Shown: positions 48,847-60,062 of the stretch, one piece after another
Layout: each line of letters starts with the position of its first letter
Numbering within the stretch: position 1 is the first letter of the stretch
Source of the DNA: Biscogniauxia marginata
Taxonomy: Eukaryota; Ascomycota; Sordariomycetes; Xylariales; Xylariaceae
Assembly (NCBI GenBank): GCA_022695795.1
Contig: MU404056.1
Span: 310,001 to 374,000, forward strand
DNA length: 64,000 nucleotides
Direction: 5' to 3'
Program-made: the position numbers and the translations under genes
The notes under the pieces: generated by a model
Databases searched by the model: none
What the model was told of the DNA's origin: nothing
What the model saw: the letters and a program-made list of their open reading frames with translations, nothing else

Positions 48847-50366
48847 AAAGACGATTAAAGAGGGCGACGATTATACGATGAGAGCTTTCCGCTGTTGACT
48901 AGAAATACCTTTTTGTTAGTTATACATATCTGCAAAGCATGAGTGATGGGCGTTTTGGGAATATTACGTTAAGTACATGTACACTTATACATATAACTAG
49001 GCACGTGTGAGAAATCGAATATCGAAATAGTAGAACGTTATGTGTAAAATATATACTATCGGTTCAACCCGGTGCGAAGATATTCACTTTAGAATGATAC
49101 AGGGGTCAGTCTTTCTCCGGATCAAATTATCGCCTCAATTTTATTACAAATGATATATAAGTACATATTTCAGTACTTTGTCAGAGAATTCAAAAAAGTC
49201 TATTTAGCCCCTGAAATGACATGGATCCCCTACTATCACCCCACAACTTCCACCCTCTTACCTCCCTACCAACCCCCTTTATCCCTCCTCACTCACTCAC
49301 TCGCCCTCCCCAGAAGCAGAAGCAACAGTAGCACCCCTCCTCTAAATCTCCAACAATTAGCACCCCGTCTCCCCGATAGTCTCCTCCACCTCCTCCCCTC
49401 CCCATCCCCTAACCCAAGCACGCACTCCACCACTGAACAATTAACCCCAATAACCCCCCCCCAATTCTCTATGTCGCCTGCTCCCCCCTCGGCACCCTCC
49501 CTTCCCCTCCTCCTCCTCCAACAGCGTCTCCCTCAGCAGGTTCGCCGCGCGCTGCACACTCATCTCGCCAGCGCAAACCAGGAACCGCCTCCCCGCCGCG
49601 TCCGGCGTAGAGACGGATGAAGGTCAGGGGCACGGGGTCTCTAGCGCCTCAAGCCCCGAGCGCAGAGCAGCGGACGCGTCGTAGATACGCGCCCTGGCCT
49701 AGTTCAGAGGCCGGACGCACGGGACGACGGGTCGAGGGGGCAGGTCGTAGACCAATATATTATGAAGGATAGTTCGCGAGGGGAGGATACGCAGCTTTTG
49801 TGTTGACGACATGGAAGGTCACCCGAAAAAAGTTTTAAATCCTCTGGTCTACTCCCCTATTCTTATAGCTTGAGATGTCTTCTGAGAACGAGATATTTTG
49901 CAAATCGCTAGATGAGAATACAAAGTGCCCAGGCGGTAAAATATATTGTCATGGATAAATTCCATAATAATTAAGGTTATAACGCTAAAGCAGAGCACTA
50001 CGGTAAGTAAGATATGAGCTGGCACAGCATTGAAGGATACTCAAAGAACTTTGATAGCCGAGTAGGTAATAGCCAGCATTATTCTACGTGTGGTAACACC
50101 ATTCCGCGGGATGCCTATACTCAGTAGTCTAGGCCCAGACAAATGGCTTAACGCTGCATGATAATAGACGTTGTAGTTTGTGTAGCTTTTATGCCACTAT
50201 CAGAATTCCCATGAAATATCTTCAAAAGGGGGTGGGTCGTTACTCAATCTTTAAATCTAGAGACCAGACAGCTCCCCATCGACGAGCCATCAACGTTACG
50301 ATCGAGGCAGTTTTAACTCCATCGAAGGTAGGAATTCGACCTATCGCAGCAGCTATGTAAGTTCTT
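48847..50366. other. Intergenic with a GC-rich, coding-like patch
   Basis: A 1.5 kb spacer between the converging aldehyde dehydrogenase and aminotransferase genes. A (CCT)n- and C-rich stretch runs about 49220-49520. The GC-rich patch 49490-49740 can be read on the minus strand as a protein-like fragment but has a stop and no recognisable family. The 156-codon plus-strand frame here follows the low-complexity tract and is not believed. Confidence 0.4.
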
Positions 50367-52100
50367 CTAGTTCTCTATGTACCTCTTGAGCCCCCTGAGC
50401 CGCTCCTTCGCCGTCTCCAGCACGTCGTCCTCCTTGCACACGGCGAAGCGCATGTAGTCCTCGGCGATGTGCGCGTTCGGGTCCGTGTAGAACTCGGTGG
50501 GCGGGATGGCGGCGACGCCGACCTCCTGGATGAGGAACCACGCGAGCTTGAAGTCCCGGGGCCGGCTCACGACGTGCGGCGGGAAGGGGTAGCCCCGCGG
50601 CAGCTTCACCTTGCTCAGGTTCACCATGACGAAGTATCCGCCCTCGGGATCGCTGTACGGCAGGCCCAGCTCGTCCCAGACCTCGTTGAATCGCTGCATC
50701 TTGCCCTTCATATCCCTGACTGTTTCGTCCCAGAAGCCTTCCCCTTCAGCTTGCTCGAAGCCTATTTATTATCTGTCAGTTCAGCCCCGGTAACCCAAAT
50801 AGTCAAGGGGTAACGTACCGACAGCGCACGCCTCTTGTAATGGCGAGACGGACGAGTAGCAGATCCGGGTGTGCGCTGCGGAGACGTATTGGATCAAGTG
50901 TGCAGGCCCCATTAGCCAGCCTAGTCTCTGTCAGCCGTCTTTACGACAAAACAGTAGTATATCTTGAGTACACAACTCACCGACGCGCCAACCTGTAGCA
51001 TAGAAATTCTTTCCGGCCGAGCCAACCGTGATGGTCAATCTTTCTATCTCTGGGGACAGAGTTGCTATCCTGGTGAAGGGTACATAGTAGAGTCGGTCGT
51101 AGACCTCGTCGGAAAGGATGATGATCTCATTCTTCACACAGATGTCCCCTATTTTTTGGAGCTCTTCCCTGGAGTAGACCTTGCCCACGGGGTTGTCTAC
51201 ATTGTCATTAGTCGATATTCATATATGATGTGTTTTAAAAAGCCTTACGGGGAGTGTTAAGAACAATCATTTTTGTCTTGGGAGTGATTGCCCTCTGAAG
51301 CTCGTCGAAGTCGATGGTCCACTCGGCAGCCGAAGAGGTGCGAGTGGCGCCATCTTTCGGAGGATGCATCGGAACGTAGACGATCTTCCCACCGGGCATC
51401 TCGATGTTGCTGATATACCTATTGCTCCTCATCAGTGGTCGTGCCCTCCTTCCCCTAAATAATGAGTCTGGCGTACTGGTCAAAGAAGGGCTCGAAGATG
51501 ATGACTTCATCACCCGGCTCTATGAAAGCCATGAAGGCACTCAGCATGCCCTCGTTCGCGCCGGTGGTAATAGTGACCTCGGTATCCGGATTCAGCTGTC
51601 TGCCCCAGAAGGGCGAATAGGCGTCGGCGATGGCCTTCTTCAGGCGCGGCCTCCCCTTGGTAGGGCTGTATTGGTTGCAGTCTACCCGGTCCAGGGCCGA
51701 CTTGGCGGCGTTGATAATGAAGGGCGGGGGGTTGTAGCCAAAGAAGCCCTGCCCCATGTTCACAATGGGCTGCTTGGGCGAAGCAGCCGCCGCTTCGTTG
51801 ACGATGGACCTGTCGGGTCCGGTCAGCGAAACTAGTTCATCTCTTCTTATCGTGACCTCTCGACCAAATGAGCGCCATGAGATAGGTACAAAGCGAGTCG
51901 TAATCTCACCAGACATCCTGTCTCTGCCCTGCAACCCTCGCGGCGGGCTTGAGCTTGGCTGGAAGTTCAGCCGTCATGGTAGAATGGAAATTTCGACTCA
52001 GAATTGGGCTCTGGGCAGCTTTTCCCCGGGAAGCCAATCTCGTCGTAACGATGTGTCGTTGCAGTATATAACCAAACCTCACGGCCGAGAAAGTATTCAT
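50367..52100 (-). CDS. Kynurenine aminotransferase-like PLP enzyme (Bna3-type)
   Basis: Six exons (52100-51910, 51809-51477, 51418-51249, 51196-50981, 50920-50819, 50761-50367) encode 468 aa; from the internal Met at 51977 it would be 427 aa. Fold-type I aminotransferase (PF00155): NMGQGFFGYNPPPF near the start, NTPHNPVGKVYS, ILSDEVYDRLYY and the PLP lysine in SAGKNFYATGW (Lys294 in the long form). This set is typical of kynurenine/cysteine-S-conjugate transaminases such as yeast Bna3, which make kynurenic acid. The extra 41 residues of the long form are basic, with Arg and Ser/Thr and end in SRNFHST, resembling a mitochondrial presequence. Two start codons could therefore give mitochondrial and cytosolic forms. 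All splice sites keep frame. Confidence 0.87.
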
Positions 52101-52822
52101 GTAAACAAGCTGGTGTCAAATTTCTTAGCCCTTGACTCAAATTGTCATTCATTCATATTAATTTACTTTGTTCGCTTCTCTTCTCTTTCACTGGCAGGTT
52201 TGCTATGTCCAACCAGTTGCTTCAGATTGTAAATAAGTCACACAAAAAGAACCACCTTTGACTAGGGGGAGCTGCTCCGTAATCGGAGAAGATTGTCAAC
52301 CAGAGGAGTAGGAAATGACAAAAAAAAAAAAAAGGTCTCAGTTTCTGTTCGAAGCTGCATCTATAAGAAAGCACGTCATCTGCCGAACGATGCCCCGTCA
52401 TAGCAAAAGCACTAAACATTAGGGACTAGGTTTAGTGACTAAAACTACCTAGGTTAAACGTATCTTGTCTATAAGAATATCCTCTTCTCCACTGAAGCTC
52501 GGTCCATCAGGCTCCCGCCTCCCCGGGAATATGGTAGGTAGGTATCCACTTTCAACGCCCACTGGTAAATGTTTTAGTTTAGCTTCCCGAGCTGACTTGC
52601 ATCTTGTACCTCTTATACCAATGCAATACAACCTCATCTATATAAGTTCGTCTCATTCTAACGTACCTAGTGCCGGCCAGCAGGAGATGATTGATCGATT
52701 GCCTTGATACCCACCGTATGGCCCTAGAACCAGAACACCCTCCCATTCCCCCTTTTGCAAATTAGTTATTTTCCTCTTAACATCACAATGCTGCCTCCTC
52801 GCTCACCACGACAACCACTACG
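52101..52822. other. Divergent promoter region, aminotransferase / Dsc3
   Basis: 722 bp between the two start codons. It includes a run of 13 A at about 52320-52333 but no ORF of note. Confidence 0.5.
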
Positions 52823-53983
52823 ATGACGACCGCGCCACCAGCATCACCACCACCACCACCATCATCGGCTCCGCCGCCGCCACAACCACAGCCGCCGCCG
52901 CCGCCTCCCGCGCCTCCCCCCCTCCTCCTCACCATCCGCTTCAGCGCCTCGATCCCCGACCTCGAGCTCGACATCCCGCGGCCCGGCAGCACGACCGTCG
53001 TGTCCCTGAAGCACCTGATCCGGTCGCGGCTCGGCGCGCCCAACTCGGCGCGGCGCCTGCGCTTCATCCACGGGGGCAAGATCCTGCCCGACAGCGCGGT
53101 GCTGAGCTCGGTGCTGCGCGCCCCTCCCCCTCCCCCTCCTTCCTCGCGGCTACCGTACTCGTTCGGCGATCGAGATGGCGGCGCAGACAACACCAACATC
53201 GACACCAACATCAACAACAGCCAGACGCAATCCTCCTCCTCCTCCCCCCCCTCAAAAGGCAAAGGCAAGGGCAAATCCGTCCCCGGCCGCCCCGACGCCG
53301 TATCGCGCATCTACGTGAACTGCAGCATCGGGGACGTCCTCCCGGCCTCGGACCTCGACGCCGAAGCCGTCGCCGCCGCCCTACCAGCTCCCCTCTCCTC
53401 CTCCTCCTCCTCTTCTTACAATCATCATCATCCACCAGCATCACAAACCAGCGGCGCCGCCAGCCCCCTCCCCGCCGATGCCGCCTCCGCCTCGCCCAGG
53501 GGTTTCGACCGACTCCTCTCGGCCGGCTTCACCGCCTCCGAGGTGAACCAGCTGCGCCTGCAGTTCCGCAGCATCCACTCGTCGCGGTACACGCCCGACA
53601 CGCTGCCCTCGCCCGACGGCTTCCGCCGCATGGAGGACGCCTGGATCGACGACAACGGGGTCGGCGGGGGGTCGTTACCGAGCGGCGGCGGTGGCGGCGG
53701 CGGCGGCGGCGCGTTTGGGGGGTTAGGGGGTTTCGGGGGCGGAGCAGGAGCGGGAGCGGGGACGGGGGGAGGCACCGACAGCGACGAGGAGGTCGGTCTC
53801 GTAGCCACGGTGGACGTGCTGATCCGCGGTGTCATGACGGGGTTCGTCTGGCCGCTCGGCAGCGCCGGCTGGCTGATCCGCGAGGACGGCATGGCGAGTG
53901 GGCGCTGGCGCTTCATGGTCGGCGTGGGCGTGCTGTTCAGCGTCCTGCTCGGCATGATCAGGGCCATATCCGGGGATAAGTGA
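52823..53983 (+). CDS. dsc3: Dsc E3 ubiquitin ligase complex subunit 3 (Dsc3)
   Basis: A single exon of 386 aa. The ubiquitin-like N-terminal domain (about 37-100; LTIRFSASIPDLELDIP, then SLKHLIRSRLGAPNSARRLR and FIHGGKILPD) and a DUF2407-type C terminus (GFDRLLSAGFTASEVNQLR) lead into two hydrophobic segments (about 320-345 and 362-382). This is the layout of the Golgi membrane protein Dsc3, part of the complex that triggers proteolytic release of SREBP under low oxygen. The N terminus is Pro-rich and the centre carries poly-Ser and a Gly run (GGGGGGGGG), so the gene is very GC-rich. No introns. The start is the first ATG of the frame, at 52823. Confidence 0.85.
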   Translation: MTTAPPASPPPPPSSAPPPPQPQPPPPPPAPPPLLLTIRFSASIPDLELDIPRPGSTTVVSLKHLIRSRLGAPNSARRLRFIHGGKILPDSAVLSSVLRAPPPPPPSSRLPYSFGDRDGGADNTNIDTNINNSQTQSSSSSPPSKGKGKGKSVPGRPDAVSRIYVNCSIGDVLPASDLDAEAVAAALPAPLSSSSSSSYNHHHPPASQTSGAASPLPADAASASPRGFDRLLSAGFTASEVNQLRLQFRSIHSSRYTPDTLPSPDGFRRMEDAWIDDNGVGGGSLPSGGGGGGGGGAFGGLGGFGGGAGAGAGTGGGTDSDEEVGLVATVDVLIRGVMTGFVWPLGSAGWLIREDGMASGRWRFMVGVGVLFSVLLGMIRAISGDK

Positions 53984-54815
53984 ACCCCGTGTTAAACAAA
54001 AGAAAACCTATCAAAGTTTTTATCCGTTACCTACCTACCTTACTGATAACCACGAGAAGAAAACCTGTTGCAATTTGCATGGCAGTATACGGCGTTTTAG
54101 GTTCATAGGGGATTCAATCAGCGCATATATGCATTACGCCTGCGCGTTAGCGTTTTTCTATCATCTCAGTCTTTACCTATTTTCCCCGCTACCTACCAAA
54201 ACCTTATGTAGGTGATGTTCCGTTTAGACATACGTAGCTTCGTCTTAACTCTAGCAAATCCCGGTCACATAGTAAATTAAAGAAGCAGTAAGAGGAAAAG
54301 AGGAACAAGGAGAAAAAAAAAAGGCGGGCTGAGCATCGCCAACGATAGCGATGCTCGTTTTCTCTCTCTATCTAAGACACAATCGTAATTAACGAACCTC
54401 TCTCTTTCTCTAAACGAATATCCCTTTCTCATGGAAAATTGTGAGATAGTGAATACTTCTAATGCCGGGGGGGAAGAAATGCAAAAGGCAAAACCCGGAG
54501 GGGTGAATGCATGGGTTCTATATCCCAGACCTTAAGAAAAAAATGACAACGACAAGGGTATCCCCTTTTTTTCCCCTTTAACTCCGTAAAAATGCCCGCT
54601 AACATGTCTCTAAGAGAATCTTAAAGATCGGGCTCAGTGCTTGCAAAAGCCTAGTGCTAAGTGGGGGATTTCCCACTTGTTCATAGACTCTAAGTCAAAG
54701 CAATTGAATCCGATCATGAAGGTTCCCTTCCTACTAATTTGCTTAACGATGACTTTTTTTCTCTCTCGATATTATCCACAAGGATTGGCGTGCTTGGACA
54801 TAGGTACGGACGGCA
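53984..54815. other. Intergenic between convergent Dsc3 and Mtr4 genes
   Basis: The 832 bp shared 3' region. Homopurine/A runs occur at 54311-54330. The ORF from 54641 runs into the MTR4 3' region on the opposite strand and is chance. Confidence 0.5.
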
Positions 54816-57800
54816 CTACAAGTATAGAGATTGAGCAGCCACGATATCACGACGGATCTTCGCCAAGCTCTCCTCGAACTTGGTCTGTAGATCCTCGCTG
54901 CCCATTACCTTTGCTGCCTGGGCCATCTGGCGAAGCAGCTCTTCAAGGCGCCGGAATAGACGAATCAAGGACCCTTCGTAGGCATCCGTCATTTTGCTGT
55001 AAATAGAAACAGTGAGTGGTGAGCAAGATCATTCGGGGATTGAGTAGCACATACCAGACTTCTACGAAAGCCTTCCCTTTCGACCAAGCGTAGACCGTCT
55101 CCATTAACTGCCACTTCAGGCTTTGGACGTACTCCTCCTCGTTCACCTCAAGTTTGCTTTCCTGGCTGACCTTCGCGATAATCCGAGCCTGGGCTTGAAT
55201 CTGAGAGTATGGCTTCATCAATTCGTCAGGTAGAGCTGCTGCTTCGGTTTTCTCATCGAAGATGAAGACGCTGAGGACAGCAGCACACAGCTCAGGGGTG
55301 AGCTCGTTGAAAAATCGGTTGAAGAGAAGCTCGGATAAAAGGAGTTCGTGGCCCTCGGTCGATGAGATCTCGCAAGCTACGCGGGCCTTCATCTGAACAA
55401 CCTCACCGTCGCTGATGAAACCCAGACGTCGGAGCACTCGCTTTCTTGACTTCAGTTCGTCCAGCTGTGCAATCGAATGGGCCTTGCCGATCTTCTTTTT
55501 AAGAGCCTTTATCTCCTCCGTGCGAGCAATCTTGGTCGAGTATTGTTCCCACAGGTCCGGCAGTAACGGCGAGCCATGAAGTGGGTTGGCTAACAGGCGA
55601 GATTCCAGAACCTCTATCTTGCGTAGGAGCTTTTTAAACGACTCATCTGTGATGTTCATGTTCTCGATGGGGTCTAGGACAGGGAGACCATCCGGGAAAC
55701 GACGTTCAACCTCTTTCAATGCCTTGAGAAGCGACTTACGCACTGCATCGATATCCGACCGTGTCTTGACATCCTTGGGCATGAAGACTCGGATCTGGCT
55801 CAGGGCTTTTATACAGGTGAACATGCAAGGGACGGCCTCAAATCTGCTTTCTTGGTCAGGGTCGCTAGCTCGGACCCCCTCCGGCATTTCTGTCGAAGGG
55901 TTCGCGGGAGCAAAAGGATCACAGTCTGGGTCAAGACGAAGAAATACATCAACAAAATATGACTCTTGAGGTTCGTACTCCTTCTCGCCGAATTTAGGGT
56001 CCTTCCGTTTCGTGAAGTCCAGAACAACACCCCAGCCGAAATCCTTGCCTGTCTTCGGGTGGGCGATTTGGACAAGCCTTCCCGGTTGCAGATACTCGAT
56101 GCAATGAGTAGGATGTTGTATAACCCAGAGCATCTCCTTTGTGTACTGCGAGATTTGCTGGCGTAGGCCATAGTAATCCTTTATTGTCGCCTCGTCAGGG
56201 ATCACCATCCCATCCCGCTCCTTCTGGAGTTTCATCAGCTCGTGCTCGAGACCAGCAACACTCGCGGTATTCTGGAACTGGAAGAAACAGTTCTCTAGCA
56301 TAAAATCGGGGGAAATAGCCTCGATTCTAAGCAGATTCAGAACCATGTTGTAGCCTAGGTGGAAGGCGGAGTTGAGACGATCCTGTTGGCCAACCACGAT
56401 TGTCTTTGCTATGTCTGGTTCCATCTTGTCGTCAATCATCATGATGACGATACCGCGCTCGTCAAGACCTCGACGTCCCGCGCGTCCAGACATTTGGATA
56501 TACTCCGATGGAGTCAGTGGCCGAACAGACACCCCGTCGTATTTGGTGACCTTAGTGAAGACGACCGTCTTGGCCGGCATGTTCAGTCCGATGGAAAATG
56601 TCTCTGTGGCGAACAGGACTTTGATTAGGCCTTCCTGGAATAAGATCTCGATCGTCTCCTTCAGGATCGGCAGAAGACCGGAGTGATGGACACCAATACC
56701 CTTCTCCAGTAATGGGAGAATATTCTGGATTTGGGGTAGTTCGCGGTCCTCCTCCGATAACGACTCAATCGCGCTGGTGAAGACTTTGCGAACCATGGCT
56801 TTCTCGCTGTCGTCGTTGAAAGCGAACTTAGAAGTAGATAGAGCAAGCATTTCACACTCCCTCTTACTAAAGTTAAAAACGATAACAGGGTTGAAATTCT
56901 TGTTCATAATCATCTTGACAATCTTTTGTATGTCTGCGTTGGCCCCGTTCTGGGACGCTCCCTTGAAGGGCTTCTTGTTCTTGCCTTTACCTTTCGTCTT
57001 ACCCTCGGGATCATTGGCTTCAGCTGCTTTCCTCTCCTCAATCAACTGCATGGTCTTGTTGAAGTTGTTTTCTCGGAAAACACCCTTCTCGTCGACAACG
57101 AGGAAGATGCCGTTTCCGCCGGCTGGGAAGAAGTAGTTCTGCAGGGGTGTAGGTCTGAAATCGGTGTAGACAACATGGCAAGCTTGGCGATGAATCTTCG
57201 CGATCCACTCGGCAAACTGGAAGGCATTGGGGATGGTGGCGGACAAGAAGACATATCGGACCTTATCTGGCAGGAGAATGATGGTTTCCTCCCAGACCAC
57301 ACCACGCGACTTATCTCGCATGTAGTGGATCTCGTCAAACACAACCCAAGCAACCTCGCGCATAATCTCAGATCCTCTGTATAACATAGACCTCAAAATC
57401 TCGGTAGTCATGACTAGACAACTAGCAGTCGGGTTGATAGTGACATCGCCCGTCATGAGACCGACATCGCCAAAAGCCTCGTTGAATTCCCGGTATTTCT
57501 GGTTGCTCAATGCCTTGATGGGACTCGTATAGATGACCCGTTGGTTTCTCTTGAGACAGTGTGCGATAGCATACTCGGCCACGACAGTCTTTCCCGCGCT
57601 CGTGTGCGCCGACACCAAAACACTCTCATCTCGCTCAATTGAGGAGATCGAGAGGCGTTGGAAGGGGTCGAGGGTAAAGGACCACGTTCGTGCCGGGTTC
57701 TCGGGTGGCTTGTGTTCAGAAAGTGGGACATACTCGTAATCGAGATCGGGCGGGAGTGCGACTTGATGCTGGATATTGTGTGACAAGACGAGCGACGCTT

Positions 57801-58167
57801 CTTCCTCCTTTGTCGCAAAGCCAGCAGCGGCAGCGATTTCTCTGGATTCGGCAGTTTGGAAGGTATCCGTCAGAACTGGTTTTGCGGCACCCTCCTTCCG
57901 GCGTCGCTTGCTATCGCCCTGGATATCTGACATGGCCTCCTCAACGCCATCTTCTTCCGGGGATGTGGGCACTATATCGGCCATGTCAATCTCAGGAGCA
58001 GAGGGTGCCGATGCAGCTATCGCAGAACCGGCTTTTACCGCTCCATCGGCCTTGCGCTTCTTGCTCTTCTTCCTGGATTTATCTCGTTTCGCGGGAGGGG
58101 AGGATTGAGGCTCCTCCTTGACCCTGGAGGCCGGCTTTTCGTCAAAGACGGCAAAGAGGTCGTCCAT
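54816..58167 (-). CDS. mtr4: Mtr4/Dob1 ATP-dependent 3'-5' RNA helicase
   Basis: Two exons (58167-55055 and 54996-54816) give 1097 aa. Mtr4 is the helicase of the TRAMP complex and feeds RNA to the nuclear exosome for rRNA processing and decay. Seen are Walker A SAHTSAGKT (187-194), DEIH (278-281), SATIPN, a motif VI QMSGRAGRRGLDERG, and the Ski2-like arch and DSHCT region toward the C terminus. Exon 2 restores the conserved end EGSLIRLFRRLEELLRQMAQ to AAQSLYL; without it the long frame would end in unrelated residues, so the intron (54997-55054) is well supported. The first about 120 residues are acidic/basic and low-complexity with a KRDKSRKKSKKRKA nuclear-localisation-like stretch. Confidence 0.95.
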
Positions 58168-59008
58168 GATTATTTCCTATGATCTGGAAATTCGAGACGG
58201 AATGTAGGGGGTGGGTGACGACGGTGAAAAGAACAGGCCACTCAATGCGCCGGCATTTAAAGGATGCTTCCTAAAAATGGTATAAACCTAGCGCAGTTGG
58301 CGCAAGATGAACTTGTCGGCGCAGAGCTTAGACCTGGTAGATGCACCCCCGAATCGTCGAATGATCGAGAAAATGGGCTGGTGGGGGTGTAGCTGTAGAG
58401 CTGGAGGTTTACAAGGTGAGGAGGGTGAAAGAACAGTACAGCAGCGAGGGCCAGTTTATTTTTCACCAAAAAAACTGGCCCATGGCAGAAAAAACGGCAA
58501 GGTGGGATCTCGCGAGGATCGAAGGTGGGCGGTGAGATCGAGCTTGTACCGAAGGTCCCTTAAAAATGCAGCTGCCAATGATATCAACCCCCCAACTGCC
58601 CCATGCAAGTCCACGGCTTCAGGCTGCAGGTGCATCTGCGCACCAACAGGTAACATCAATTGTCACATGACTGGTGGATATGTACCCACATACAGATATT
58701 GCACCTAGAACTTAGTTCTCCATCAAGAATACAACAGCATTCCCTGACATCAATGCTACCTAGGCTTCAACCGAGGTTCACCCGGATTACCTAACGTCAC
58801 TGTGCGGGCCGTAACCGTGATCATGCGACCTCATTTCGATTCAACGTTCAAAAGCTTAGGTACTTCACATATTGCAACCGAACAGCGTCAAACAGAGACC
58901 ATTCGCCCTCTCTACTCAAGCTAATCAGCAATCTGGTCGCTATAATCAAGGTACAGAGCAGTTCAAACCCCATTCATAAAGCTCCAGTCAGCTAATTGAC
59001 TTGTTCAG
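58168..59008. other. Divergent promoter region, MTR4 / COX8
   Basis: 841 bp between the start codons. The right end is the 5' leader of the COX8 gene with its leader intron (58951-59008). The 133-codon frame 58307-58708 has no family resemblance and is rejected. Confidence 0.5.
58951..59008 (+). other. Leader (5' UTR) intron of the COX8 gene
   Basis: AAG|GTACAG at 58951, the branch-like GCTAATTGAC and TTGTTCAG ending at 59008 form a 58 bp GT-AG intron that ends immediately before the ATG at 59009. Such leader introns are common in fungal mitochondrial-protein genes. Confidence 0.6.
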
Positions 59009-59395
59009 ATGTCTCCCCAGTCAGCCGTCCTCCGCGCCCGCCCGCGCATCACCTCGCTCGTCTCCCGCCGGGCCTTCCACGCAACCCGCGCCCGGCTTTC
59101 GTCGCCGTACCACTACCCCGAGGGTCCCCTCACGACCCTGCCCTTCAACACCAAGACCCGCTTCTTCGCTGTCCGATACTGGGCCTACGCCATCACGGGC
59201 TTCTTCCTCCCCTTCGGGATGGCCGGTGCGTCATTTGCAAATATATTTCTACCTACATGCTACATGCCTCTCCCGCAGTCGATAGATAGTCTCCGAAGCC
59301 CAAGCCCAAGGAACAGAGCCAGCATACGATGAATGAATGTGACTAACAACTCTTCTCTAATTCTAGTCTGGCAAACCAAGAAGCCCAGGCCTTAA
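59009..59395 (+). CDS. cox8: Cytochrome c oxidase subunit VIII / VIIc
   Basis: Two exons (59009-59225, 59367-59395) give 81 aa; the junction is in phase (GCC G|TC TGG). The first about 30 residues are Arg/Ser-rich without acidic residues (RARPRITSLVSRRAFHATRA), a mitochondrial presequence. The mature part FNTKTRFFAVRYWAYAITGFFLPFGMAVWQ has one transmembrane helix and ends in QTKKPRP, as in the family (PF02935). It is a small nuclear-encoded subunit of complex IV in the inner membrane. The intron after the helix is conserved-looking. The leader also carries an intron. Confidence 0.9.
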
Positions 59396-60062
59396 TTTAA
59401 GCATGTGTGTGCATGTCTGCGAAATGGTGATTTATACTACTGGTTGGAGTTGGAGGGAATTGTAGCCAGAGTCCACTATACGACGAGCTGGGTTGGGGGC
59501 AAGGGGACATGAGAGTTGTGATGAGTCGTACTGGAGGTGTACATATAGGACAACAATGGACCTATATGGTCATCATCAGCAGAACACAGTTTCTCATATG
59601 TCTCCCTCCCTCCTGCTCCAGGATACATGTATGAGTGAATATAGCAGAACAGACACCAGCGCTACGAGCCGAAGTTGTCAAGCCCTTGTTCATGCTCCTG
59701 GAATATTTAGTATTGCCTTTGCCAATGTTAGTAGGAGGATCGATCTCAGGATCTACCAGAAGCTACTTACAGTCAATACCCCCCGAAAAACTTGTCTGGT
59801 GTTTATTATTTCCGGAAAATGCATAAATTAATCCTCCCAGATATGAGTCAACTCCCAGATAAGAACCATTGCGGGAAAATTCCTGCCCTGAGGATAGTAG
59901 GTACTTGTGCGGCCATACATATATATATATATATACTTCGTTGCTTCATGCTTCGTAATTCTTCTAATGTGGTTGGCTTATGTACAAGTTGTTTGGTATC
60001 ATTTCCCCACGCCTTGCTATTCCTAGGTATATACATCATATATGCACACACCCCATCCTTAC
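59396..60062. other. Intergenic between convergent COX8 and PPR genes
   Basis: No gene supported; a TA microsatellite (ATATATATAT) lies at about 59918-59935. The 112- and 107-codon frames here lack protein-like signs. Confidence 0.45.

Noticed and set aside
49061..49075. B-box-like GGTTCAACCC suggesting a tRNA
   Set aside because: Spacing is one base short, with no A box or cloverleaf upstream.
49150..49620. 156-codon plus-strand frame
   Set aside because: Follows a Pro/Leu/Ser low-complexity tract without domain or splice support.
52783..53310. 175-codon minus-strand frame
   Set aside because: Antisense shadow of the GC-rich Dsc3 gene.
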